Below the pieces are notes generated by a model. That model was not told the origin of the DNA. It did no database searches and saw nothing but the letters and a program-made list of their open reading frames with translations. A DNA stretch of 64,000 bases from Fructobacillus tropaeoli (GTDB lineage Bacteria > Bacillota > Bacilli > Lactobacillales > Lactobacillaceae), in contig NZ_DF968084.1 of NCBI RefSeq assembly GCF_001047135.2, positions 27,226 to 91,225 of the forward strand. The letters run 5' to 3'. Below, one piece after another: positions 46,663-54,985 of the stretch. How positions within the stretch are numbered: position 1 is the first letter of the stretch; each line of letters begins with the position of its first letter. The position numbers were made by a program, and so were the translations under genes.

Positions 46663-47229
46663 ATGGAAAAAATACAATTGCGGGAGGGGAGCCACGAGGT
46701 GCTCTTAGCACAACAAGGTGATGAGGAGGCCTTTGTAACCCTCTATCGTCGTCATGTGGGCATGGTTTGGTTGGTCTACGGTAACTATTTGACCAATGTT
46801 TGCCGCGCCGATGATTGGGAGGCTGATGCCCTTGAAGCCACGCTGCACTGCCTAAGGCGTTACGATGTGCAAAAGGCTCGGGCCAAGTTTTCGACCTATT
46901 TAATGGCTGCCTTGCGTAATCGGGCGATTGACTATCTTCGCAAGCAAAATACAAAACAGGAGCAGTTTAACCGTGCCATGACCCATTTTGATGCCGGTCA
47001 GGATTTGCCTGTTGTTATTGCTGAGCCAACGGGAACACCGGAACAACAATGCATTGCTCGTGAAACTCTAGCGGAAGTCTTAAACTGTCGCAAAAGCGAA
47101 GTGGCGCAAATTATTAGTTTTTTAATTGGTGATGGAAAAATCTTATTAAAACCGCATGAATCAAATCATCAAGTGACGAGGGTTCAATATCGGTTGAAAC
47201 AGGCCTATTTACGTCGACTCCATGAGTGA
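46663..47229 (+). CDS. Sigma-70 family sigma factor, SigH/ComX-like
   Basis: A 188-residue alternative sigma factor. Region 2 is recognisable (EEAFVTLYRRHVGMVW, then FSTYLMAALRNRAIDYLRKQN, residues 85-105 approximately). Region 4 is short and weakly conserved, ending QVTRVQYRLKQAYLRRLHE. Its place between rlmB and rpmG-secE-nusG is that of sigH in B. subtilis, and divergent SigH/ComX proteins control competence genes in lactic acid bacteria. That role is inferred from position. The RBS sits in a terminator stem, so expression may be kept low and switchable. Confidence 0.8.
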   Translation: MEKIQLREGSHEVLLAQQGDEEAFVTLYRRHVGMVWLVYGNYLTNVCRADDWEADALEATLHCLRRYDVQKARAKFSTYLMAALRNRAIDYLRKQNTKQEQFNRAMTHFDAGQDLPVVIAEPTGTPEQQCIARETLAEVLNCRKSEVAQIISFLIGDGKILLKPHESNHQVTRVQYRLKQAYLRRLHE

Positions 47230-47282
47230 ATGTTGAAAATTAGGCCTAAAGATGCTATGATGCTAGTTAGTGAGGTAACTTT

Positions 47283-47432
47283 ATGCCAAGTCAAAAAGCA
47301 TCATTGGCCTGTGAGGTCTGTGGATCAAGAAATTACACCGTTACCCTGGCAAAGGGGCGGGTTGAGCGCTTGAGCGTGAAAAAGTTTTGTCCCCATTGCG
47401 GAAAGCATACGCTCCACCGAGAAACAAAGTGA
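47283..47432 (+). CDS. rpmG: 50S ribosomal protein L33
   Basis: A 49-codon reading frame, too short for most ORF cut-offs. It carries two zinc-ribbon knuckles, CEVCGSRNY (10-18) and CPHCGKH (36-42), and starts [14 protein letters not shown]. It lies just upstream of secE, as rpmG does across Bacillota. This is the cysteine-containing (zinc-binding) form. GTGAGGTAAC precedes the ATG. Confidence 0.9.
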   Translation: MPSQKASLACEVCGSRNYTVTLAKGRVERLSVKKFCPHCGKHTLHRETK

Positions 47433-47443
47433 GGTAGTGAACC

Positions 47444-47620
47444 ATGATTACATACTTTAAAAATGTCGCTGCAGAAATGCGCAAAGTTTCTTGGCTGTCA
47501 ATGGAACAAACGACAAAGGAAACGGTTGCTGTGATTAGCATTTCAATCGTTTTTGCTATCATTATCGGTGCATCAGATTGGCTCCTACAACAAGGTGTCA
47601 ATTTGTTCTTGGCACGATAA
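47444..47620 (+). CDS. secE: Preprotein translocase subunit SecE
   Basis: A 58-residue single-span subunit of the SecYEG channel. The amphipathic N-terminal VAAEMRKVSWLSMEQTTKET contains the SecE signature, followed by a membrane helix (about 29-50). GAGGTAGTG stands before the ATG. It is directly between rpmG and nusG, the standard order. Confidence 0.93.
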   Translation: MITYFKNVAAEMRKVSWLSMEQTTKETVAVISISIVFAIIIGASDWLLQQGVNLFLAR

Positions 47621-47650
47621 GTCGTAATATAGTATACTAAAGGCAGTTAG

Positions 47651-47673
47651 AAGAGTCAGCGGACTCTTTTTTA
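47651..47673 (+). terminator. Terminator between secE and nusG
   Basis: AAGAGTC, AGCG loop, GACTCTTTTTT. It probably allows partial readthrough into nusG. Confidence 0.75.
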
Positions 47674-47683
47674 TTTGCAATTG

Positions 47684-47713
47684 AAGGAGGAAGGGCATTC
47701 GCCCAAAATAACC
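47684..47713 (+). promoter_or_regulatory. nusG ribosome binding site with an intervening hairpin
   Basis: GAAGGAGG (47683-47690) is about 23 nt from the ATG at 47714, too far for normal initiation. GGGC - ATTC - GCCC (47693-47704) between them would fold into a tetraloop hairpin and bring the effective spacing to about 11 nt. In-frame ATA at 47708 is a poor start alternative. Confidence 0.55.
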
Positions 47714-48283
47714 ATGACTGAAGAAATCGAAAAGGCTTGGTTCGTTGTCCACACATACTCAGGTTACGAACACAAGGTTCAAGCAAACTTGGAATCACGA
47801 ACACAAACAATGGGAATGGCTAACCAAATTTTCCGGATTTTGGTGCCAGAACAAGAAGTTTCAACTGTTCAAGATGGTGAAGTAAAGACTTCCATCGAAA
47901 ATGATTTCCCTGGTTATGTCTTGGTTGAAATGGCCACTCCACAAGATGGCAATATGACCGATGAAGCTTGGTACGTTGTTCGTAACACACCGGGCGTTAC
48001 CGGATTTTTGGGTTCTCACGGAGCCGGATCAAAGCCAAACTCTTTGTTGCCTGAAGAAGTTGAATTGTTGATGAAGCGAATGGGTATGACTGATCAAGCA
48101 ACTGTTGACTTGGACATTGAAGTTGGCCAAACCATCAAGATTGTTGCTGGCCCATTCAATGGTATGGAAGGAATTGTCCGTGCGATTGATAATGAAAAGC
48201 AGGAAGTTGAAGCAACAGTTGAAGTCTTCGGCCGTGAAACACCAACTGAACTTGGTTTCAATGATATCGATACAAACTTCTAA
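47714..48283 (+). CDS. nusG: Transcription termination/antitermination factor NusG
   Basis: A 189-residue protein that binds the beta' clamp helices and modulates pausing. The NGN domain begins AWFVVHTYSGYEHKVQANLE, with VRNTPGVTGFLG, and the KOW domain appears as GQTIKIVAGPFNGMEGIVRAID (about 140-161). The start was set at the ATG before TEEIEKAWF. Its RBS is unusual (see the hairpin entry). Confidence 0.95.
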   Translation: MTEEIEKAWFVVHTYSGYEHKVQANLESRTQTMGMANQIFRILVPEQEVSTVQDGEVKTSIENDFPGYVLVEMATPQDGNMTDEAWYVVRNTPGVTGFLGSHGAGSKPNSLLPEEVELLMKRMGMTDQATVDLDIEVGQTIKIVAGPFNGMEGIVRAIDNEKQEVEATVEVFGRETPTELGFNDIDTNF

Positions 48284-48330
48284 TTAAAGTTTAGAGCCGT
48301 TACAAATGCTTTTGTTAACGGGTTTTCAGG

Positions 48331-48361
48331 AAAAACGTCCTTTACTTGGGACGTTTTTTTT
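48331..48361 (+). terminator. Terminator after nusG
   Basis: AAAACGTCC, TTTACTT loop, GGGACGTTTTTTTT. The -35 of the rplK promoter lies in its loop. Confidence 0.9.
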
Positions 48362-48369
48362 GTTATACT
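48341..48369 (+). promoter_or_regulatory. Promoter of rplKA
   Basis: TTTACT (48341-48346), a 17-bp spacer and TATACT (48364-48369). Confidence 0.6.
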
Positions 48370-48445
48370 ACTCTGGTATGTCAAAGACATGCGTGGAAGT
48401 AGCACTAAAGCTACGTTCTACCACAACACGAGGAGGAAATATATC

Positions 48446-48910
48446 GTGGCTAAAAAAGTTATCAATGTTGTGAAACTGCAAATTGCCGCTGCCAAAGCAA
48501 CTCCAGCTCCACCAGTTGGACCTGCCTTGGGACAAGCCGGTATTAACATCGCACAGTTCACTAAGGAATTTAACGCACGGACTGCTGACCAAGCTGGTTC
48601 AACAATCCCTGTCGAAATCTCAGTTTTCGATGATCGTTCATTCGAATTCGTTACTAAGACTCCACCAGCAGCTGACCAATTGCGGAAGATTGTTGGTAAG
48701 GGTTCTGGTGAACCTAACCGTACTAAGGCCGGTAACGTAACCTTGGACCAAATTCGTGCAATTGCTGAAAACAAGATGGCAGATTTGAATGCCAACGACG
48801 TAACAGCAGCCATGAAGATGATCGAAGGAACAGCCCGTTCAATGGGTGTTACGGTCGACGGTGTGGACTTGACTGTTGAAGGAACAGCAATCAAGGAGGA
48901 CGCAGAATAA
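48446..48910 (+). CDS. rplK: 50S ribosomal protein L11
   Basis: A 154-residue protein of the GTPase-associated centre. [27 protein letters not shown] is the conserved N-terminal domain, and RSMGVTVDG the RNA-binding C-terminal end. About 13 residues longer than the usual 141 because of a C-terminal tail ([14 protein letters not shown]). The start is GTG at 48446 after AGGAGGAAAT. Confidence 0.97.
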   Translation: MAKKVINVVKLQIAAAKATPAPPVGPALGQAGINIAQFTKEFNARTADQAGSTIPVEISVFDDRSFEFVTKTPPAADQLRKIVGKGSGEPNRTKAGNVTLDQIRAIAENKMADLNANDVTAAMKMIEGTARSMGVTVDGVDLTVEGTAIKEDAE

Positions 48911-49602
48911 TGACACAAAAGCATGGTAAGAAGTATTTAGAAGCTGCTGCTAAGGTTGAAGCTGAAAAGGCTTACGCATTGGCAGACGGAATTTCTTTGT
49001 TGAAGGAAGTTTCATACGCAAAGTTTGACGCTTCAGTTGAAGTTACTTTCAAGTTGAACGTTGACACTCGTCAAGCTGACCAACAACTCCGTGGTGCTGT
49101 CGTTTTGCCTAACGGTTCTGGTAAGGACAAGACTGTTGTTGTCTTTGCTCAAGGCGACAAGGCAAAGGAAGCCGAAGCTGCTGGTGCTGACGTTGTTGGT
49201 GCTGCTGACTTGGTTCAAAGCATCCAAGACGGTTGGTTAGACTTTGACGTTGCTGTTGCAACTCCTGACATGATGGCGCAAGTTGGTCGTGTTGGTCGTG
49301 CATTGGGTCCTAAGGGATTGATGCCAAACCCTAAGACTGGAACTGTAACTATGGATGTTACCAAGGCTGTTTCAGATGCTAAGGGTGGTCAAGTGACTTA
49401 CCGTACTGACCGTGACGGAAACGTTGCCGTTACTGTTGGTCGTGTATCATTTGACGATGCAAAGTTGGCTGAAAACATCAAGTCAATTGCTGACACTGTT
49501 TTGAAGGCTCGTCCTGCAGCTGTTAAGGGAACTTACGTTTCAAACGTTGCTTTGTCTTCAACAATGAGTCCTGCAGTTACTTTGGACTTGGCTTCTCTTT
49601 AA
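48910..49602 (+). CDS. rplA: 50S ribosomal protein L1
   Basis: A 230-residue protein of the L1 stalk that usually also represses its own operon. The signature [19 protein letters not shown] is present. It overlaps rplK by one base (TAATG) and has AAGGAGGACG upstream. Confidence 0.97.
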   Translation: MTQKHGKKYLEAAAKVEAEKAYALADGISLLKEVSYAKFDASVEVTFKLNVDTRQADQQLRGAVVLPNGSGKDKTVVVFAQGDKAKEAEAAGADVVGAADLVQSIQDGWLDFDVAVATPDMMAQVGRVGRALGPKGLMPNPKTGTVTMDVTKAVSDAKGGQVTYRTDRDGNVAVTVGRVSFDDAKLAENIKSIADTVLKARPAAVKGTYVSNVALSSTMSPAVTLDLASL

Positions 49603-49631
49603 TTGACAGCCTAGCTGAAAACTGCTAAGAT
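49603..49631 (+). promoter_or_regulatory. Promoter of rplJL
   Basis: Consensus TTGACA (49603-49608) directly after the rplA stop, a 17-bp spacer and TAAGAT (49626-49631). Confidence 0.82.
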
Positions 49632-49637
49632 GAATAA

Positions 49638-49752
49638 GTAAATAAAATCAATTTTGCCTAAGACTCAGGTGGTGCTCGCACCTTAATATCCTGCCGAGGA
49701 AGTTATCAATTAACTTTACCCGTCTGTCTTTTGCAGGCGGGTTTCTTTTGCA
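49638..49752 (+). promoter_or_regulatory. L10 ribosomal protein leader
   Basis: The core GGTGGTGCTCGCACC hairpin followed by CTTAATATCCTGCCGAGG (to 49699) is the conserved L10 leader. L10-L12 complex binding is known to favour termination in this leader type; a terminator follows at 49718. Confidence 0.9.
49718..49749 (+). terminator. Attenuator of the L10 leader
   Basis: CCCGTCTG (49719-49726) pairs with CAGGCGGG (49734-49741) and TTTCTTTT follows. Confidence 0.85.
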
Positions 49753-49779
49753 AAAAAATCTTTGAAAGGAGAATTTCAT

Positions 49780-50298
49780 ATGAGTGAACAAGCTATTGCA
49801 ATCAAAGCACAGAAGGTTTCAGAAGTTGCCGATCAATTTAAGGCCGCTTCAGCCGCTGTTGTTGTCAACCCTCGTGGTTTGACTGTTGCCGAATCAACTG
49901 ACTTGCGTTCACAGTTGCGTGAAGAAGGCGTTGTCTTGGAAGTTATCAAGAACAAGGTTTTGGAACGTGCTGCTAAGGAAGCTGGTTTCGAAGAATTGAA
50001 CGATTTGTTTGCTGGCCCATCAGCCGTTGCCTTCTCAAACGACGACGCTGTTGCCCCAGCCCGCATTTTGAAGAAGTTTGCTGACGGAAATGACAAGCTC
50101 GTTATTAAGGGTGGTGTTGTTGACGGAAGTATTGCTGGTGTTGATGAAATCAACAAGTACGCTTCATTGCCTTCTCACGAAGGTTTGCTTGGTCAGTTGA
50201 TGGCCGAATTCCAGTTCCCAATCCGTTCTTTCGCTTATGCTGTTAAGGCATTGCAAGAAAAGAAGGAAGCTGAAGAAGCTGCCCCAGCTGCTGAATAA
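49780..50298 (+). CDS. rplJ: 50S ribosomal protein L10
   Basis: A 172-residue base of the L12 stalk. FKAASAAVVVNPRGLTVAESTDLRSQLRE is the rRNA-binding N-terminal domain; the C-terminal helix (FAYAVKALQEKKEAEEA) binds L12 dimers. The ATG at 49780 follows GAAAGGAGAATTTC. Confidence 0.97.
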   Translation: MSEQAIAIKAQKVSEVADQFKAASAAVVVNPRGLTVAESTDLRSQLREEGVVLEVIKNKVLERAAKEAGFEELNDLFAGPSAVAFSNDDAVAPARILKKFADGNDKLVIKGGVVDGSIAGVDEINKYASLPSHEGLLGQLMAEFQFPIRSFAYAVKALQEKKEAEEAAPAAE

Positions 50299-50348
50299 GC
50301 ACAACTATAAATTACAAACTATTTAAAAACTAATTGGAGGAATTAATC

Positions 50349-50717
50349 ATGGCTTTTGATAAAGACGCGATTATCGCATCATTGAAGGATGCAACAATTT
50401 TGGACTTGGCTGACTTGGTTTCAGCTATCGAAGAAGAATTTGACGTTTCAGCTGCTGCTCCTGTAGCCGCTGCTGGTGCTGCTGGTGCCGATGGCGCAGC
50501 TGCTAAGTCAGACTTTGACGTTGAATTGACTTCAGCAGGTACTGCTAAGGTTAAGGTTATCAAGGCAGTTCGTGAAGCTACTGGTCTTGGCTTGAAGGAA
50601 GCTAAGGACATGGTTGACAACGCACCTTCTGTTATTAAGGAAGGCGTTGCCGAAGCCGATGCTAACGAATTGAAGGAAGCTTTGGAAGCTGCCGGCGCTT
50701 CAGTTACTTTGAAGTAA
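50349..50717 (+). CDS. rplL: 50S ribosomal protein L7/L12
   Basis: A 122-residue stalk protein: an N-terminal dimer domain, an Ala/Gly-rich hinge ([17 protein letters not shown]) and a C-terminal factor-binding domain with [35 protein letters not shown] precedes the ATG. A terminator follows. Confidence 0.98.
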   Translation: MAFDKDAIIASLKDATILDLADLVSAIEEEFDVSAAAPVAAAGAAGADGAAAKSDFDVELTSAGTAKVKVIKAVREATGLGLKEAKDMVDNAPSVIKEGVAEADANELKEALEAAGASVTLK

Positions 50718-50724
50718 TCCTAGA

Positions 50725-50752
50725 AAAAGGGCCTTTAGGGGCTCTTTTTTTG
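50725..50752 (+). terminator. Terminator of rplJL
   Basis: AAAGGGCC pairs with GGCTCTTT (one G-U), then T-run. Confidence 0.85.
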
Positions 50753-50792
50753 TACATATTTTAGTAAAATGAGAACAGAGGACAACAACGCA

Positions 50793-51410
50793 ATGACGGA
50801 AAAAATTTCAGGTGAACAATACTTCACGGCGCAACCAGATGCAGCCCATGACTATCAAGATTTTGATTTTGAACTTTTAGGCAATAATTTGCATTTCACG
50901 ACGGATGCCGGTGTTTTTTCCAAGAGAACGGTGGATTTTGGGACACGGACGATGCTTGCTGTTGCGGCGGAAACTGATTTTCCAGCTGGTCGGGTATTGG
51001 ATTTGGGAACTGGTTACGGACCGGTGGGGATTGCCATTGCCAAGGCGCTGAATAAGAATGTTGATATGGTCGATGTCAATCAGCGTGCCCTTGATTTAGC
51101 CCAAAAGAATGCCAATAAAAACGGGGTGGGTAGCCAGGTGAAGGTTTTCCAATCCAATATTTACGAAGGTATTCAGGACCAATATGCCTTAATTTTGGTT
51201 AATCCGCCAATTCGAGCTGGTAAGCCAGTGGTGACAGCGATGCTCCAGGAAGCTAAAAATCATTTGCTGCCAGGTGGGAAGTTGCTGGCTGTTTTGCAAA
51301 AAAAGCAGGGCGCACCATCGGCTCAAAAGAACCTGGAAGCTGTTTTCGATGATGTTTCGATTGCCGGTAAAAATAAAGGCTACTATGTCTTGGAGGCAGT
51401 TAATGGCTGA
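50793..51410 (+). CDS. RsmC-like class I methyltransferase
   Basis: A 205-residue SAM-dependent methyltransferase. Motif I VLDLGTGYGPVGIAIAKAL and the catalytic motif IV VNPPIRAGK (NPPxR) match the RsmC/RlmG family that methylates guanine N2 in rRNA. The start at 50793 has AGAGGA at a good distance; the earlier in-frame ATG at 50769 overlaps a TAAAAT -10-like box. It overlaps tadA by 8 bp. Such single-domain forms are common in Bacillota; the exact rRNA target is unknown. Confidence 0.85.
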   Translation: MTEKISGEQYFTAQPDAAHDYQDFDFELLGNNLHFTTDAGVFSKRTVDFGTRTMLAVAAETDFPAGRVLDLGTGYGPVGIAIAKALNKNVDMVDVNQRALDLAQKNANKNGVGSQVKVFQSNIYEGIQDQYALILVNPPIRAGKPVVTAMLQEAKNHLLPGGKLLAVLQKKQGAPSAQKNLEAVFDDVSIAGKNKGYYVLEAVNG

Positions 51411-51936
51411 AATCCCAACTTTAAGCTCTGATCAAGTGGCTTATTTTATGGATATTGCCTTAGCGGAGGCGAAGCGGGCTGGTGAAATTGGCGAGGTACC
51501 AATCGGCGCCGTGATTGTTAAAGACGGTCAGGTGATTGCGACTGGTTCGAACCGACGGGAAATTGATCAAGAGGCCAGTAGTCATGCTGAATTATTGGCC
51601 ATCAACCAGGCAAATCAGGAGATCGGTACTTGGCGGTTAGAAAATACGGCGCTTTTTGTCACGCTCGAGCCATGCCTAATGTGTGCTGGGGCCATCATCA
51701 ACGCTCGGATTCCATTGGTCTATTATGGTGCTCAAGACCAAAAAGCGGGGGCTGTCTCGTCTCTCTATAATGTCTTTGAGGATGAGCGGTTAAACCATCA
51801 AGTAAAAACTTATATTGGTGTGAAGGCTGATCAATCCAAGGCCTTATTGAAGGACTTTTTTCAAGAAATTCGTCAGAAGCAAAAGGCAAAAAAGCAGGCT
51901 GCTAAGGAATTGAAAAAGTTGGCCGAAAGCGAGTAA
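51403..51936 (+). CDS. tadA: tRNA adenosine(34) deaminase
   Basis: A 177-residue zinc deaminase that makes inosine at the wobble position of tRNA-Arg(ACG). Zinc and catalytic residues are visible: HAE (61-63) and PCLMC (90-94). A basic C-terminal tail (KQKAKKQAAKELKK) would bind tRNA. GGAGGCAGTTA precedes the ATG, within the end of the methyltransferase gene. Its place before the SRP RNA and dnaX is conserved in Bacillota. Confidence 0.95.
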   Translation: MAEIPTLSSDQVAYFMDIALAEAKRAGEIGEVPIGAVIVKDGQVIATGSNRREIDQEASSHAELLAINQANQEIGTWRLENTALFVTLEPCLMCAGAIINARIPLVYYGAQDQKAGAVSSLYNVFEDERLNHQVKTYIGVKADQSKALLKDFFQEIRQKQKAKKQAAKELKKLAESE

Positions 51937-51975
51937 CCATCAGGTTTCCAGGCTGATTTTTCTTCTTTAAAACGC

Positions 51976-52004
51976 TTGCTAAAAACCTGATATTTCGCTA
52001 TAAT
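51976..52004 (+). promoter_or_regulatory. Promoter of the SRP RNA gene
   Basis: TTGCTA (51976-51981), a 17-bp spacer and TATAAT (51999-52004). Confidence 0.75.
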
Positions 52005-52010
52005 AACAGT

Positions 52011-52094
52011 GCAGGCAAGGGTTGCCTTTCGAACCGAGTCAGGACAGAAATGTAGCAGCTCTAAGATTGATTAACCTTGTGCTTGTGTACATAG
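52011..52094 (+). ncRNA. ffs: Signal recognition particle RNA (small bacterial type)
   Basis: The helix 8 core is recognisable: GAGTCAGGACAGAAATGTAGCAGCTC (52037-52062) with the Ffh-binding GTCAGG and AGCAGC internal loops. Flanks CAAGGGTT and AACCTTG pair to close the hairpin. Its location just ahead of dnaX is usual. Ends are estimated from the promoter and terminator. Confidence 0.92.
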
Positions 52095-52096
52095 TA

Positions 52097-52122
52097 AAAC
52101 CGCCAGAAGGCGGCTTTTTTTG
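52097..52122 (+). terminator. Terminator after the SRP RNA
   Basis: AAAACCGCC, AGAA loop, GGCGGCTTTTTTT. Confidence 0.9.
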
Positions 52123-52139
52123 TAAGGGAGGGGACCACC

Positions 52140-54101
52140 ATGGCATATCAAGCACTTTACCGGGTGTACCGGCCAAGGACTTTTGAGCAAATGGTCGGCC
52201 AGGAAGTGATTACCAAGACGCTCGAGAACGCTATCGAGCAAAAGCAAACGGGTCACGCCTACCTATTCTCGGGTCCGCGAGGAACGGGAAAAACCTCAGC
52301 GGCCAAGATTTTTGCACGGGAAGTTAATGGTATCAGTGAAGACCAGGCAAACGAGTCCCACCCTGACATTATTGAAATTGATGCGGCTTCGAACAACGGA
52401 GTTGATGAAATCCGCTCCATCCGTGATTCGGCTAATTACGCGCCGATTGAAGCACCGTTTAAAATTTATATTATTGATGAGGCCCACATGTTATCGACGG
52501 GGGCCTTTAATGCGCTTTTAAAGACTTTAGAGGAGCCACCAGCTCAGGTAAAGTTTATTTTAGCGACGACTGAAGTGCAAAAAATGCCCGCAACGATTCT
52601 GTCGCGGACACAGCGCTTTGAGTTTAAGCGCCTTTCAAACGAGACAATTAAGAACCGCATGATTGAAATCCTACACCAGGAAAATCAGGCATTTGAAGAC
52701 CAAGCCTTAGATGTTGTGGCGACTGCCGCCGAAGGTGGGATGCGCGATGCGCTGTCGATTTTGGACCAGGTGATTGCCTATGGCCCCGATAAAATTACGC
52801 TCGAAAATGCCTTAACGGTAACTGGTTCGGTCAAAATTGATCAGCTACTGACTTATTTAAATCAGGTGTTGGACCAAGATACGGCGGCCGCTTTGGCTAC
52901 TTTGTCTGCGATTTTGTTGGCAGGGAAGGATGCTAATCGGTTCTTAGCTGATTTGATGGCGACCCTGCGGGATGTGATGCTCGTTGATTTAGCGCCGGAT
53001 TTGGTGAAGGCAACCAGCAAGGTAGAAGAGTTAAAGGCCTTTAAAACCAAAATCTCTCAAGACCAGTTGCAGCAAATGCTCGTTGTTATTGACGACGTTA
53101 AAACCCAGTTGGCGGCCTCGCTGCAAAGTGATATTTACCTGGAAATCTTGACGGTCAAGTTGACGCTTTCAGACGAAGACAAAAGCCAGCCGATCTCAAA
53201 GGGTCAGTCGACTCAAGCACCACTGACGAATAGTACCACTGACAAACAAGGTAAGCCAGCTGCTCAGGCACCTGAATCCGTTCAGGATAATAAGCCAAAC
53301 GAGCAAGTAGTAGCCCAAGCCAAGCCGGTTGTTGATACCGCAGTTGTTGACCAACCGGTTCAGCAGAATGCAGTACCAAGCACAAGGCTAGAGCAAAGCA
53401 CAGATTTGTTGGCGGGTGCTGACTTTGCCGGTGAAGAACCAAGCGCACCAGTGGAACCGGAAGTCAGCCGGCCAGTAGCAGAGCCAAAGCAAAGCACAGC
53501 GGACAGTCAAGAACAGCCGGTCCAAGCAACAACAACTACCAGTCAGCCAGTTACCCGAACGCTCCCAACCGTTTATACAGGTCAAGAGCCCGTCCAAGCG
53601 GTTCTGTCTCAAGCAAAGCGAGATCGGTTGACACAGGCGCAAAACATCTGGCCCGACTTAGTCAAGGGCTTTGCAGTCAAAGACCAGGCGGTCTTGCAGA
53701 CGGTTGAACCAATGGCCTCTTCTGACCAGGCCCTGATTTTAGCCTTTGATTTCCCAGCCATTATGGATGCCAGTTTACAAAATACCGATTTACTGGCGAA
53801 CTTGGCAAATGCTCTGCGGGAAAATCAGCTACCAGAAACCTTAGTCTTGCGGAGTAAGGACGAATGGCAAAACGACCGGGCGGCTTACGTGACAGCCTTG
53901 CGGTCGGGACAAAAAATCGAGATTTCGCTCGCTGACCTGACTCCGACTGTCTTAGAATCCAATCACGACCAGGTGGCTGCAATGACTGAGACGGCGAACC
54001 AAGAAAAAGTCGACCAAGGGCCTGATTTAGTCCAAGAAGCCAAAGACCTTTTTGGGGACGATTTGGTCGTTGTGACCAAAACAGATGATGAAGGAAAATA
54101 G
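52140..54101 (+). CDS. dnaX: DNA polymerase III subunits gamma/tau
   Basis: A 653-residue clamp-loader ATPase. Walker A SGPRGTGKT (44-52), DEAHML and the sensor LSRTQRF are intact. The Cys4 zinc module that normally follows the P-loop helix is absent: residues 59-79 run AREVNGISEDQANESHPDIIE with no cysteine and about 25 fewer residues than in E. coli. A Gln/Pro/Ser-rich linker (about 345-500) leads to the tau C-terminal domain. Order dnaX-recR-yaaL is conserved in Bacillota; recR starts 3 bp on. Confidence 0.95.
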   Translation: MAYQALYRVYRPRTFEQMVGQEVITKTLENAIEQKQTGHAYLFSGPRGTGKTSAAKIFAREVNGISEDQANESHPDIIEIDAASNNGVDEIRSIRDSANYAPIEAPFKIYIIDEAHMLSTGAFNALLKTLEEPPAQVKFILATTEVQKMPATILSRTQRFEFKRLSNETIKNRMIEILHQENQAFEDQALDVVATAAEGGMRDALSILDQVIAYGPDKITLENALTVTGSVKIDQLLTYLNQVLDQDTAAALATLSAILLAGKDANRFLADLMATLRDVMLVDLAPDLVKATSKVEELKAFKTKISQDQLQQMLVVIDDVKTQLAASLQSDIYLEILTVKLTLSDEDKSQPISKGQSTQAPLTNSTTDKQGKPAAQAPESVQDNKPNEQVVAQAKPVVDTAVVDQPVQQNAVPSTRLEQSTDLLAGADFAGEEPSAPVEPEVSRPVAEPKQSTADSQEQPVQATTTTSQPVTRTLPTVYTGQEPVQAVLSQAKRDRLTQAQNIWPDLVKGFAVKDQAVLQTVEPMASSDQALILAFDFPAIMDASLQNTDLLANLANALRENQLPETLVLRSKDEWQNDRAAYVTALRSGQKIEISLADLTPTVLESNHDQVAAMTETANQEKVDQGPDLVQEAKDLFGDDLVVVTKTDDEGK

Positions 54102-54104
54102 AAC

Positions 54105-54710
54105 ATGCAATATCCAGAACCAATTGCAAAATTAATCGATTCATATTCGAAGTTACCGGGGATTGGGGCAAAAACTGCTAGCCGGTTAGCCTTTTACACA
54201 TTGGGGATGGATCAAGAAGATGTTAAATCCTTTGCAAACGCCTTGGCAACGGCGAAAGAATCAGTTACATTTTGTGAAATTTGCGGTAATATAACAACAA
54301 AGGATGAAAATCCCTGTGCTATTTGTTCCGATCCTAGCCGTGATCAAAGTACTGTTTTGGTTTTGCAAAATCCAAAGGATGTGATGGCGATGGAACAGAC
54401 TGGGGAATACCACGGACTTTATCATGTCTTAAATGGCGTGATTTCCCCCAGTGCCGGAACAGGGCCAGAGGATATTAATCTGCCATCTTTAATTAAGCGC
54501 CTTTCAAAGGATGAACAGATTCAAGAAGTGATTGTTGGGACGAACGCCAATACCGATGGCGAAGCAACCGCGATGTACTTGGCGCGCCTTTTGAAGCCAG
54601 CCAATATTAAAGTAACCCGACTAGCAACCGGCCTAGCGGTTGGAGCCGATATCGATTATGCGGACCAACTGACCTTGATTAAGTCCATCGAAGGCAGAAA
54701 TGAGCTCTAA
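54105..54710 (+). CDS. recR: Recombination mediator protein RecR
   Basis: A 201-residue protein that with RecFO loads RecA on gapped DNA. It has an N-terminal HhH ([15 protein letters not shown]), a Cys4 zinc finger at C57, C60, C71 and C74, and a TOPRIM domain ([14 protein letters not shown] ... [17 protein letters not shown]). YaaL follows with a TAATG overlap. Complete. Confidence 0.97.
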   Translation: MQYPEPIAKLIDSYSKLPGIGAKTASRLAFYTLGMDQEDVKSFANALATAKESVTFCEICGNITTKDENPCAICSDPSRDQSTVLVLQNPKDVMAMEQTGEYHGLYHVLNGVISPSAGTGPEDINLPSLIKRLSKDEQIQEVIVGTNANTDGEATAMYLARLLKPANIKVTRLATGLAVGADIDYADQLTLIKSIEGRNEL

Positions 54711-54976
54711 TGTTTAATAAAAAGAAAAAAGTGAATACGGGTTTTCTCAAAGAAGAGTTTGACGAATTGCTTTTAAGTCAAATTAATCAAGCGCGTTTAG
54801 AATATCATCAAGCGCAAGAATCCGAAACGGCATTGGTTGATTCGCGGGTTAACGGTCATATGATTCAGGCCCAAACGGCAGTCGATAAGGCAAAGTTCTT
54901 GTACCTCTACAATGAAGCAAAGCGTCGCAAAGCGGTGGCGAAGCAACCGCTGATTTTCAAGCAACCACAGGAATAG
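54710..54976 (+). CDS. yaaL: YaaL-like DUF2508 protein
   Basis: An 88-residue, mostly helical, charged protein of unknown function. It begins with a lysine-rich stretch and KEEFDELLLSQINQARLEY, which with KFLYLYNEAKRR is characteristic of YaaL. It is always next to recR in Bacillota. The ATG overlaps the recR stop by one base. Confidence 0.85.
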   Translation: MFNKKKKVNTGFLKEEFDELLLSQINQARLEYHQAQESETALVDSRVNGHMIQAQTAVDKAKFLYLYNEAKRRKAVAKQPLIFKQPQE

Positions 54977-54985
54977 GAGCTTCCC

